Shown: piece by piece, positions 14,413 through 21,135 of the stretch
Layout of the letters: each line of letters opens with the position of its first letter
Position numbering within the stretch: position 1 is the first letter of the stretch
Notes under the pieces: model-generated
The model's database searches: none
What the model was told of the DNA's origin: nothing
Seen by the model: only the letters and a program-made list of their open reading frames with translations
Assembly (NCBI GenBank): GCA_964397015.1
Contig: CAYNHL010000062.1
Coordinates: forward strand, 1-21,135
From: MADRE2 sp964397015
GTDB taxonomy: Bacteria > Desulfobacterota > Desulfobacteria > Desulfobacterales > Desulfobacteraceae
Direction of reading: 5' to 3'
Length of the DNA stretch: 21,135 bases
Program-made: the position numbers and the translations under genes

Positions 14413-15428
14413 CACGACCAATACTCAATGACATAAACCGGATACTGATCATCAAACCCAGCGCCCTGGGCGATATCGTCCACTCGCTGCCCTTTCTGCA
14501 CGCTGTAAAGACAAGGTTTCCCCATGCCGAAGTGGACTGGGTAGCAGCCCATGGCCTGCACCGTTTTCTCGAGGATCATCCCATGATCGACAACCTGTGG
14601 GTGATCAAGAAAGACAAGTGGAAAAAACCGGAACGTATCTTTAAAACAATGCGTGAACTGCATGGATTGAAAAAAGCTCTTGCCGGCCGGAGGTATGATG
14701 TGTGTATCGATCTGTCCGGTCTTTTCAGAAGCGGAGTGATGTCCTGGGCCTCAGGGGCAAAAATCAAACTCGGATTCAGGGAGTCCGATGAAGGCAGCCC
14801 TTTTTTCTATACCCACAGGATCCATGGCAGCATGGAAATCCACGCCATTGACCGGTACCTTGAAATCGCCAGGTTCATGGGGTGTGAGCCGGGCAGGATT
14901 GAATACCCATTTGCGCCTTATGACCCATACCCTTCCATCATGAAATCTCTGCCGGACAGGTATGCCGTCATGAGTCCCTCTGCGGGCAAACCTGCCAACC
15001 AGTGGTTTTCGGAACGGTTCGGTCAACTGGCCGCACGGCTGGACATTCCGGTGGTGGTGGTTGCAGGAGCCTCGGACAAAAACGTGGCTGACGAAGTGGT
15101 CAGACATTCAAAGGGAAAAGCCATTTCCATTGCAGGAAAAACAGGGCTCAAGGACCTTGTCGCAGTCATTGCAAAAGCTGTGTTCTTTGTCTGCAACGAT
15201 ACCGGTCCCATGCACATTGCCGCGGCCCTGGACATACCGGTATTCGCCATTTTCGGCCCGGCCAGCCCGGTGAGAACCGGACCTTACGGCAACGGTCATA
15301 CGGTCATTCAGCACCCCATTGACTGCAGCCCGTGCTATGCAAAAAAACCATGCGCGCATTTTGGCTGCATGGAAGGTATCCGGGTCGACACCGTACACAG
15401 GATCATAAAGGCAAAAATCCAACCATGA
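14409..15428 (+). CDS. waaC: ADP-heptose:LPS heptosyltransferase I-like (GT9)
   Basis: Probably adds the first heptose to Kdo. The 339 residues from ATG 14409 start with RILIIKPSALGDIVHSLPFL (11-30), the WaaC-style N-terminus. They continue with VDWVAAHG (42-49), CNDTGPMHIAAALDIP (262-277) and FGPASPVRTGPYG (282-294), all typical of heptosyltransferase I. An earlier ATG at 14379 lies inside waaF; 14409 is preferred because it makes an ATGA overlap and brings the conserved strand close to the N-terminus. The gene also overlaps the following GT2 gene by ATGA. If the acceptor is 8-amino-Kdo, its specificity may differ from the E. coli enzyme. Confidence 0.87.
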   Translation: MTRPILNDINRILIIKPSALGDIVHSLPFLHAVKTRFPHAEVDWVAAHGLHRFLEDHPMIDNLWVIKKDKWKKPERIFKTMRELHGLKKALAGRRYDVCIDLSGLFRSGVMSWASGAKIKLGFRESDEGSPFFYTHRIHGSMEIHAIDRYLEIARFMGCEPGRIEYPFAPYDPYPSIMKSLPDRYAVMSPSAGKPANQWFSERFGQLAARLDIPVVVVAGASDKNVADEVVRHSKGKAISIAGKTGLKDLVAVIAKAVFFVCNDTGPMHIAAALDIPVFAIFGPASPVRTGPYGNGHTVIQHPIDCSPCYAKKPCAHFGCMEGIRVDTVHRIIKAKIQP

Positions 15429-16216
15429 TGAGCGTAGGTGTTGTCGTAACCACTTATAACCGGCCGGATGCACTCAAAAAGGTGCTGGATGGCCTCTTAT
15501 CCCAGACCCGCCCGCCGGATACCATCGTGATCGCGGATGACGGATCCGGACCCGGGACCCGGACCATGCTGGCCCCGTACCTTTCAGACCAGAATGTCAA
15601 AATCAGACATGTCTGGCATGAAGACAGGGGATTCAGGGCTGCCATGATTCGAAACCGGGCCATCCTGGAAGCAAAGTCAGATTATATTGTCCTGCTGGAC
15701 GGAGACTGTATCCCTTCACGGCATTTTATTGCCGATCATGCATCCCTTGCCCGCCGGGGATGTTTTTTCCAGGGAAAACGGGTCCTGGTTTCCGAAAAAG
15801 CCTCGGACAGCTTTGAATTTTCAGACACACTCTTTTTTTCCAGGCTGCTTTTGCATGCCGCTAAAAAAAACTTGTCAAACAGTCATCATATCATTAGAAT
15901 ACCTTATTTCCCCGCGGTTCATGTATCAAGGACAAGCGGCGTCAGAAGCTGTAACATGGGGGTGTTTCGCAATGATATTCTGGCGGTGAACGGATTTAAC
16001 CATGACTTTACCGGGTGGGGCCGGGAGGACACCGAATTTGTAATCAGGCTGACCCGATATGGTCTGAAAAGGAAGGAACATCCCTTCAAGGCGATCTGCT
16101 TTCACCTGTGGCACCGGCAGGTGTCCCGGGATCACCTGCCGGCCAACGATGACATTCTTGCCGGCACCATGGCCGCAACCGGCTTTAGATGCCGGCAGGG
16201 CATCGACAGCCTGTAA
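15425..16216 (+). CDS. GT2 family glycosyltransferase
   Basis: A cytoplasmic GT-A glycosyltransferase of 263 residues, probably extending the LPS core. VVVTTYNRPDALKKVL (6-21) is the family-2 start. ADDGSG (37-42) and LDGDC (91-95), the DxD equivalent, bind the nucleotide sugar and metal. GWGREDTEF (197-205) matches the acceptor/catalytic block seen in the galactosyltransferase-like GT2 group. The start ATG 15425 overlaps the waaC-like stop as ATGA; a second Met follows at once. The sugar donor cannot be predicted. The WaaE-like gene follows after 23 bases. Confidence 0.85.
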   Translation: MMSVGVVVTTYNRPDALKKVLDGLLSQTRPPDTIVIADDGSGPGTRTMLAPYLSDQNVKIRHVWHEDRGFRAAMIRNRAILEAKSDYIVLLDGDCIPSRHFIADHASLARRGCFFQGKRVLVSEKASDSFEFSDTLFFSRLLLHAAKKNLSNSHHIIRIPYFPAVHVSRTSGVRSCNMGVFRNDILAVNGFNHDFTGWGREDTEFVIRLTRYGLKRKEHPFKAICFHLWHRQVSRDHLPANDDILAGTMAATGFRCRQGIDSL

Positions 16217-16239
16217 TCGATGTATTTCAGAGGATATAC

Positions 16240-17034
16240 ATGTCAAAGATTTCAGTCTATATTATTGCATATAACGAGGAAGACAAGATCGGCCCTGCCC
16301 TGAAAAGTGTTGAATGGGCGGATGAAATTGTAGTGGCCGATTCCTACAGCACGGACCGGACAGCCATCATTGCCCAGGACCATGGGGCAAAAGTCGTCCA
16401 GGTGAGATTCAACGGGTTTGGAGACTTGAGAAACCGGGCCATGGCCGCCTGCAGCCATGAATGGATTTTCAGCCTGGACGCGGATGAACGGTGCACTTCA
16501 AAAGCCCGGCAGGAGATTGAATCCATCATATCGGATGAAAACAGCCTGGATGCCTACTATATCCCCAGGAAAAACTATTTCATGGGAAAATGGATCAGGT
16601 ATGCCGGATTCTATCCGGATTACCGCCAGCCGCAGCTGTTCAGAAACGGGGCGCTGTCCTTTAGACCGGATGCCGTCCACGAAGGATATGACATTGTCAG
16701 TGACCGCTCCGCCGGGTATATCAAAAACCACATTATCCAGATCCCGTATAAAAATCTTGAAGAAATCATGGACAAGGCCAACCGGTATTCATCCCTGGGT
16801 GCGGAAAAAATGTCCCGGACCGGTGACCGGAAGGGCCGCATGGCAACAGCTTTGACCCATGGCCTGTGGTCGTTTTTCTCATTGTATGTTCTCAAGCTCG
16901 GCTTTATGGACGGATGGCCCGGGTTTATCATTGCCCTGGGCAATTTTGAAGGAACATTCTATAAATACGCCAAATTTTACCTGCACCAGAAAGGAATGAG
17001 TTCTTTTTTTGACCATGAAACGCCGGACAGCTAA
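16240..17034 (+). CDS. WaaE/KdtX-like LPS core glycosyltransferase (GT2)
   Basis: 264 residues, with AGAGGA 5 bases before ATG 16240. VYIIAYNEEDKIGPALKSVEWADEIVVADS is the start of the WaaE-type group. SLDADER (78-84) has the DxD motif, and GFYPDYRQPQLFR (123-135) and VHEG (146-149) are the group's signature blocks. Known members, such as Klebsiella WaaE, add a beta-glucose to heptose I of the inner core; that role is plausible here beside waaC/waaF. The C-terminal third carries hydrophobic helices (about 205-240) suggesting membrane association. It is the last gene of the unit and its stop overlaps the convergent FkbM stop. Confidence 0.85.
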   Translation: MSKISVYIIAYNEEDKIGPALKSVEWADEIVVADSYSTDRTAIIAQDHGAKVVQVRFNGFGDLRNRAMAACSHEWIFSLDADERCTSKARQEIESIISDENSLDAYYIPRKNYFMGKWIRYAGFYPDYRQPQLFRNGALSFRPDAVHEGYDIVSDRSAGYIKNHIIQIPYKNLEEIMDKANRYSSLGAEKMSRTGDRKGRMATALTHGLWSFFSLYVLKLGFMDGWPGFIIALGNFEGTFYKYAKFYLHQKGMSSFFDHETPDS

Positions 17035-17054
17035 AAGGATTCTGTCTTTTTTTT
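17026..17054 (+). terminator. Intrinsic terminator overlapping two convergent stop codons
   Basis: GACAG (17026-17030) pairs with CTGTC (17042-17046) around an 11-base loop, followed directly by eight T (17047-17054). The stem is short, but the T-run is long and well placed for ending the lpxL-to-WaaE-like transcript. The loop contains the stop codon of both genes. The minus-strand direction has no T-run, so only plus-strand termination is expected. Confidence 0.45.
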
Positions 17055-17765
17055 CATTACACAATCCATTTCAACCAGGAAAAAGGTGTCATAATCACGG
17101 GTAACCGGGTAGAGCCCGGTGATCTCAAACCCTGCCTCGCGAAAAACAGACAGTGCGCTTACATAGTCGGGCATTCCGTCATACAGGGGGACAATGGAAA
17201 TTTCAGACTGCAGGCCTGCAATATTGTCCAGGCAGCGGCCGGCACCTTTGAACACCTCTATATCGTAGCCCTGGGTGTCCATTTTCAAAAAGACCCTGGG
17301 CGGCAAGTGGCTGACTGACTGGATCAGGGAATCGAAAATATCATCGAGCCGTTTGACCGGAACTTCAAGCTCATCCACCACCGGAACCTGCTGTGCCCTG
17401 ATTTTTGAGGCATATTCGCTGGGAGGTAAAAACGAGGTAAACGCGCTGGCCCTTGTTACATGAAGCTTTTGGGTTCCGGTTTCAGCGCCGAGGGCGAAGG
17501 GATGAACCTCCCACCGGTCATCGGCAATGGAGGTGATAGCCCTGCAGCAGTCCGGAATCGGTTCAAAAGAAGCAATCCTTCCTTTATAACCTGTTTCCCT
17601 GAGCATGCGGCCGAACTGACCGGTATTGCCCCCGACATCGATGACCAGGTTGATCTCCAGGTGAGCCAGCAGGCGTTTGAGATGGGATTCAATGGTGGGA
17701 TGATTCCGGTTGACATGAATCAGGTCATATCCGAACGCCTGGGCGATCCTGTGATGAAGCCTCAT
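17031..17765 (-). CDS. FkbM family methyltransferase
   Basis: A SAM-dependent methyltransferase of 244 residues. VIDVGGNTGQFG (41-52) is the SAM-binding motif I, SFEPI (66-70) the acidic strand-2 motif, and FLKMDTQGYDIEVFKGA (about 159-175) the diagnostic FkbM motif. The family methylates hydroxyl groups, often of sugars or polyketides. It is the last gene of the kdnA-kdnB-kdsB unit, 15 bases after kdsB, with AAGGA 8 bases before its ATG. The context suggests methylation of 8-amino-Kdo or another core sugar; that substrate is inference. Its end overlaps the WaaE-like gene by four bases. Confidence 0.87.
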   Translation of the reverse strand: MRLHHRIAQAFGYDLIHVNRNHPTIESHLKRLLAHLEINLVIDVGGNTGQFGRMLRETGYKGRIASFEPIPDCCRAITSIADDRWEVHPFALGAETGTQKLHVTRASAFTSFLPPSEYASKIRAQQVPVVDELEVPVKRLDDIFDSLIQSVSHLPPRVFLKMDTQGYDIEVFKGAGRCLDNIAGLQSEISIVPLYDGMPDYVSALSVFREAGFEITGLYPVTRDYDTFFLVEMDCVMKKKTESF

Positions 17766-17780
17766 GTTACAGGGTCCTTG

Positions 17781-18515
17781 TCAAGGGGTTGACATGTTTT
17801 TTTCAATTCGGGCCACATCTTCGGCCAGATCGATTTCCGGAGAATCATGGGGTGTCACCACGACCCTGATCCTGTACCCATGTTCCAGGACCCTCAACTG
17901 TTCGAGTTTTTCCGCACTTTCACATTCCGTGGTATCCATGCCTGCGATTGTACGTAAAAAATGACGGCGATAGGCGTAAAACCCCAGGTGCTTGTAAAAC
18001 TCCACACCACTTTGGCCATCCCGGGGAAAAGGGATCTGGGCCCGTGAAAAATAGAGGGCATCTTTGTTGCGGTCAAAACAGACCTTTACATCCTTTGGAT
18101 CGGTTATTTCCCTCTCATTTGTTATCCGGCAGGCCAGTGTGGTCATCAACAGGTCCGGATCAGTGTCAAACGGCTGGATCAACTCGGCCAGGACCACGGG
18201 TTCAAACACCGGCTGGTCGCCCTGTATGTTTATGACAATCTCGCTGTCCGCCACTTCCAGGATATCGGCGGTCTGGGCCACCCGGTCGGTTCCCGACCTG
18301 AGATCCGTGCCGGTCATGACCGCTTCGCCTCCGAATCCGGTTACAGCGTCGAAAATCCGGGAATCGTCCGTAGCCACTATGACCCTTGTAAGGATACTGG
18401 ATTTTTCAGCCTGCATAACCACGCGCCGGATCATTGGAATACCTGCGACAGGTGCCAGGGGTTTTCCCTCGAACCGGGACGATCCCCACCTGGAAGGGAT
18501 AACGGCAATGGTCAT
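17781..18515 (-). CDS. kdsB: CMP-Kdo synthetase (possibly 8-amino-Kdo cytidylyltransferase)
   Basis: Activates Kdo-type sugars with CTP in the cytoplasm, giving the donor for WaaA. The 244 residues start with the KdsB signature AVIPSRWGSSRFEGKPLAP (4-22), then SGTDRVAQ, INIQGDQP, ALYFSRAQIPFPRD, YKHLGFYAYRR and SAEKLEQLRVLE, all in order. GDQP replaces the GDEP found in E. coli KdsB. As I recall, the Shewanella enzyme that works with KdnA/KdnB also has GDQP, which would suit an 8-amino-Kdo substrate. AGGAAA precedes the ATG at 18515. It lies 33 bases after kdnB and 15 before the FkbM gene, in one transcription unit. Confidence 0.92.
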   Translation of the reverse strand: MTIAVIPSRWGSSRFEGKPLAPVAGIPMIRRVVMQAEKSSILTRVIVATDDSRIFDAVTGFGGEAVMTGTDLRSGTDRVAQTADILEVADSEIVINIQGDQPVFEPVVLAELIQPFDTDPDLLMTTLACRITNEREITDPKDVKVCFDRNKDALYFSRAQIPFPRDGQSGVEFYKHLGFYAYRRHFLRTIAGMDTTECESAEKLEQLRVLEHGYRIRVVVTPHDSPEIDLAEDVARIEKNMSTP

Positions 18516-18548
18516 TTTGTGTTTTCCTGTAATTGGATATGAATATTT

Positions 18549-19616
18549 CTACATGAGTTCATACAGGGATCTGACCTTGTCTCTTGTCATGACTGATTTC
18601 CAGTTTTCACCCAGGCAGTTTTCCCACAAAGGATCCAGGCCAAGGGTCACGGTGATCATGGTCTCCATCTGTTCTTCGGTGATGCCGGCGGTGACACCAC
18701 GGGGCAGCTCAATGTCGTTTTTTGACATCATCTCGCGGAACCTGGCCACCCCTTCGGGATAGTAATCATCGAGCACGTTGAAGGTGATGCAGCAGCCGAT
18801 GCCGTGATGGGTTCCAAGCACATAGGACAGCCCGTAGGACAGTGCGTGGCTGGCTCCAACCTGGGAATAGGCGATACTCATGCCCCCGAAAAACGAGGCC
18901 ATCATCAGCTTGTCATCCCTGTCCGGGTGGTGGTCTATAAATACCTGGCTGCAAAGTGACAATGCCTTTTCACCATAGGCTTTTGAAAATTCGTTCAAAA
19001 AAGTTCCGTTCAGTGACTCAACGCAGTGGATATAGCAGTCCATACCCGTATAAAACCACTGGTCTCGAGGGACATTTTTAACAAGTTCAGGGTCCAGGAC
19101 AACCTGATCGAATACGGTATAATCCGAATTCAGTCCCAGTTTCTTTTCAGGTCCCGTCAAAACAGTTGTCCGGGACACCTCCGCCCCGGTCCCGGAAAGC
19201 GTGGGCACGGCAATATGGTATACGGCAGGATTTTTTATCAGGTCCCAGCCCTGGTAGAGGGTGGAAGACCCTTCATTGGTGAGCATCAGGGAAACAGCCT
19301 TGGCAAGGTCCATCGTGGAGCCGCCGCCCGTGCCGATCACCGCACAGGGGAGGTTCGGCCTGAATGCCTTGACCCGGACGGTCAGATCATCTACGTAAGA
19401 TGTCTTTGGTTCATCATCGACATTGACCCAGAGCAGCATATCGTTATCCGCCAGGGGAAGACGGGTTTCCAGCAAGCTTTTTTTGAATACATCGTCCACG
19501 ACAAAGACAGCCCAGTCACCCGGTTCCCTGCGCCGGTCATCGACAATGCCGCCGAGCTGGTCAAAACTGCCGCGTCCGAACAGTACATTGGAAATCATTC
19601 GAAAATTTCTAAACAT
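18549..19616 (-). CDS. kdnB: 3-deoxy-alpha-D-manno-octulosonate 8-oxidase (iron-dependent alcohol dehydrogenase family)
   Basis: Predicted to oxidise the 8-hydroxyl of Kdo to the aldehyde, first step to 8-amino-Kdo. The 355 residues belong to the iron-containing alcohol dehydrogenases: GTGGGSTMDLAKA (95-107) binds the nucleotide, PTLSGTGAE (138-146) follows, and metal ligands are expected at D193, H197 (GMDCYIHCVE), H257 and H271 (GTHHG). Assignment to KdnB rather than a general alcohol dehydrogenase rests on remembered resemblance to the Shewanella protein (SYVLGTHHGIGCCITFN) and on the adjoining kdnA and kdsB. The ATG at 19616 follows AAGGAT, which overlaps the kdnA stop region; the gap is only three bases. 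Confidence 0.87.
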   Translation of the reverse strand: MFRNFRMISNVLFGRGSFDQLGGIVDDRRREPGDWAVFVVDDVFKKSLLETRLPLADNDMLLWVNVDDEPKTSYVDDLTVRVKAFRPNLPCAVIGTGGGSTMDLAKAVSLMLTNEGSSTLYQGWDLIKNPAVYHIAVPTLSGTGAEVSRTTVLTGPEKKLGLNSDYTVFDQVVLDPELVKNVPRDQWFYTGMDCYIHCVESLNGTFLNEFSKAYGEKALSLCSQVFIDHHPDRDDKLMMASFFGGMSIAYSQVGASHALSYGLSYVLGTHHGIGCCITFNVLDDYYPEGVARFREMMSKNDIELPRGVTAGITEEQMETMITVTLGLDPLWENCLGENWKSVMTRDKVRSLYELM

Positions 19617-19619
19617 TTG

Positions 19620-20807
19620 TTATCCTTTAAAAGCGGTGTAGATTCTCCGGATACGCGTATCGATGTCCTCATCGGTCCATCCAAGCATGATCTGCATCGA
19701 AAGAGTCTGTTTCATGATATCATCGGATGCAGCCAGGGTAAGTGACTGGTAATCCGGCAGGGGGGCGGCAAGCATCACGGGCGGCCTGGAAGCACCCTTG
19801 AGCTGCTTGAGGTGGTGCCATTTTCTGAAATAATGCCAGTTGTTGTCGTACCAGTAAGCACAGGGTACTTTTTGTTCTGACAGGGCACCTGCAATCTTCC
19901 GGGTCTGTTCTTCACCTTCTATGAAAAAAGAGAGAAAGGTGGCTGAATCCCCTTCAGGATCAGGCAGTTCCCTGAAACTGACTCCGGGAAGACCCGCCAT
20001 GGCCGCCTTGATTTTCTGTTTGTTTTTTTGTTGTATGGCCAGGATCCTGTCCAGCTTGCCAAGCTGGGCCAGCCCGACGGCCGCATTGAGTTCGCTGATC
20101 CTGAAATTGGTCCCTATGATGGGATGATCGTCAGCGCCCCTGTCAGGCCCGCCCAGGTGATCATGTCCGTGATCTGCATACTGGTCGGCCAGCAGATAGA
20201 CATCCCTGCTGTCAGTGACAATGGCACCGCCCTCTCCGCAGGTCACTGTCTTTACCGCGTCAAAGGAAAAACACCCTGCATTGCCGAACGTTCCTAAAGC
20301 CTGCCCGTTGAAACTTCCACCAAGACTCTGGCAGGCATCTTCGATCAACATGAGGCCGTGCCGGTCACACACCGATCTTATTTCGTCGATCCGGGCCATC
20401 CCGCCGCACATGTGAACAGGTATAACCGCCTTTGTACGCGGGGTGATGGCAGGTCCCAGGGCATCCGGGTCCAGGCAGAGAGATTTGTCAATGTCACAGA
20501 ATACAGGCACAGCCCCCAGGCTGATGACCGCCTCGAATGTCGCTACAAAGGTAAACGGCGGGATGATCACCTCGTCACCGGCCCCGATGCCGCATGCCGC
20601 CAGGGCCGTACACAGGGCGGCCGTGCCGCTGGAACAAAGATGTGCATATCCGGCCCCTGTCACCCGGCACAGTTTTTTTTCAAATTCCGCCGCCTTGAAA
20701 CGGCCTTTTCTAGCCCCTTCAAATCCATACCTGAACAGGACACCTGTCTCAAGCACCTGTGCGACCTGTTGTCGTTCCTCGTCTCCAAATATTTCAAACC
20801 CCGGCAT
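19620..20807 (-). CDS. kdnA: 8-amino-3,8-dideoxy-alpha-D-manno-octulosonate transaminase
   Basis: PLP-dependent aminotransferase of the DegT/DnrJ/EryC1 family, predicted to aminate the 8-aldehyde made by KdnB using glutamate. The 395 residues from ATG 20807 begin MPGFEIFGDEE, as in the Shewanella KdnA I remember. SSGTAAL (59-65), PPFTFVA (83-89), EDACQSLGG (156-164) with Asp157, and SFDAVKTVTCGEGG with the PLP lysine at 186 follow. DHGHDH and NFRISELNAAVGLAQL complete the pattern. The start is fixed by GAGGAGG (20819-20813) five bases upstream; an in-frame ATG 93 bases earlier adds an unrelated tail. It is the first gene of the minus-strand operon. Confidence 0.9.
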   Translation of the reverse strand: MPGFEIFGDEERQQVAQVLETGVLFRYGFEGARKGRFKAAEFEKKLCRVTGAGYAHLCSSGTAALCTALAACGIGAGDEVIIPPFTFVATFEAVISLGAVPVFCDIDKSLCLDPDALGPAITPRTKAVIPVHMCGGMARIDEIRSVCDRHGLMLIEDACQSLGGSFNGQALGTFGNAGCFSFDAVKTVTCGEGGAIVTDSRDVYLLADQYADHGHDHLGGPDRGADDHPIIGTNFRISELNAAVGLAQLGKLDRILAIQQKNKQKIKAAMAGLPGVSFRELPDPEGDSATFLSFFIEGEEQTRKIAGALSEQKVPCAYWYDNNWHYFRKWHHLKQLKGASRPPVMLAAPLPDYQSLTLAASDDIMKQTLSMQIMLGWTDEDIDTRIRRIYTAFKG

Positions 20808-20812
20808 GAGCG

Positions 20813-20819
20813 CCTCCTC
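20813..20819 (-). promoter_or_regulatory. Strong ribosome binding site of kdnA
   Basis: GAGGAGG on the minus strand, five bases before the ATG at 20807. It settles the start against the upstream ATG at 20900. Confidence 0.8.
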
Positions 20820-20841
20820 GTTTTGATTAGCAGACACAAGG

Positions 20842-20871
20842 GTTTTACCACATGACCGGTCCGGGTGGCAA
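20842..20871 (-). promoter_or_regulatory. Possible promoter of the kdnA-kdnB-kdsB-FkbM operon
   Basis: On the minus strand TTGCCA (20871-20866) is followed after 18 bases by TAAAAC (20847-20842), giving a start site near 20835. The -35 box is good and the -10 only fair. It is correctly placed for a leader of about 28 bases. Confidence 0.35.
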
Positions 20872-20887
20872 GATCTGCCGAAATTAA

Positions 20888-20916
20888 TTGACAAGAACAA
20901 ATATGGTGCCTACTAT
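20888..20916 (+). promoter_or_regulatory. Near-consensus promoter of the radical SAM gene
   Basis: TTGACA (20888-20893), a 17-base spacer and TACTAT (20911-20916). Transcription would begin near 20922, about 60 bases before the ATG at 20982. It is divergent from the kdn operon. Confidence 0.65.
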
Positions 20917-20981
20917 TTCAAAAGTAAGAGGAATCATAATCACTGAAGTCCGAAAGCCAGTCATTTACAAGGGAAATAACC

Positions 20982-21135
20982 ATGCCGGAAAATGATAAAA
21001 AAAATAGAAATGACGAATATAAGGGATTTGAACAGGGCCCCATCAGACCACCGAGCGAAGCCTCGAGCCTGCTGATACGGTTGACCCGGAATTGCCCCTG
21101 GAATCACTGCACCTTCTGCCCGGTCTATAAAAACC
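20982..21135 (+). CDS. Radical SAM protein, N-terminal fragment cut by the window end
   Basis: 51 complete codons from ATG 20982, with AAGGGA about 8 bases upstream. After a hydrophilic lead the protein enters SLLIRLTRNCPWNHCTFCPVYK (29-50). C38, C43 and C46 form a C-x4-C-x2-C group like the [4Fe-4S]-binding motif of radical SAM enzymes, although the usual first spacing is x3. The aromatic before the last Cys (TFC) also fits. The rest of the gene is beyond the window, so no reaction can be assigned. A strong promoter and divergent orientation suggest it is independent of the LPS genes. Confidence 0.8.
   Translation, partial: MPENDKKNRNDEYKGFEQGPIRPPSEASSLLIRLTRNCPWNHCTFCPVYKN

Noticed and set aside
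1..21135. CRISPR array, tRNA, rRNA, insertion sequence or phage genes
   Set aside because: I saw no regularly spaced repeats, no tRNA-like or rRNA sequences and no transposase or integrase frame anywhere in the window.

Overview
The window looks like the chromosome of a strictly anaerobic, Gram-negative deltaproteobacterium, most likely a Desulfobacterales-type sulfate reducer. Base composition is close to even by eye. The reasons are a full set of lipid A, inner-core and LPS-export genes, a HesB/IscA-like gene that needs selenocysteine insertion, and a radical SAM gene at the edge. The assignment comes from gene content and remembered family resemblance, not from a search. Genes are densely packed, and six junctions are 4-base ATGA stop/start overlaps.

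Layout. (1) 16-4550, minus strand: a sigma70-type promoter drives galE, a HEAT-repeat protein with a receiver-like C-terminus, and adenine deaminase, joined by two ATGA overlaps. (2) 4563-5125, plus strand: a very good promoter, a short HesB-like gene read through an in-frame UGA at 4834-4836 with a SECIS-like hairpin just downstream, and a strong intrinsic terminator. Conventional gene calling would cut this gene in two and miss its N-terminus. (3) 5231-6088: an exported, probably lipid-anchored protein with a FliL-like C-terminal domain, convergent with thiamine pyrophosphokinase (6099-6737, minus). (4) 6833-11451, plus strand: lptF, lptG, waaA (kdtA) and lpxK, covering LPS export, Kdo transfer and the lipid A 4'-kinase. 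(5) 11520-12247, minus strand: a HepT/MntA-type HEPN-nucleotidyltransferase toxin-antitoxin pair lying inside the LPS cluster. (6) 12443-17034, plus strand: the LPS genes resume from their own promoter with a lauroyltransferase-like gene, waaF, a waaC-like gene, a GT2 glycosyltransferase and a WaaE-like glycosyltransferase. They end at a small terminator that overlaps the stop codon of the convergent gene. (7) 20807-17031, minus strand: kdnA, kdnB, kdsB and an FkbM methyltransferase. KdnA and KdnB are the aminotransferase and oxidase that make 8-amino-8-deoxy-Kdo in Shewanella, and KdsB activates the sugar. (8) From 20982, plus strand: the first 51 codons of a radical SAM protein, behind a near-consensus promoter.

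Taken together, regions 4, 6 and 7 form an LPS inner-core locus. Kdo is apparently converted to its 8-amino form and CMP-activated by the minus-strand operon. WaaA would then transfer it to lipid A made with LpxK and the acyltransferase. Heptosyltransferases and two further glycosyltransferases would extend it, and LptFG would extract the finished molecule for export. The two most interesting points are the hidden selenoprotein with its SECIS element and the predicted 8-amino-Kdo pathway with a co-transcribed FkbM methyltransferase.
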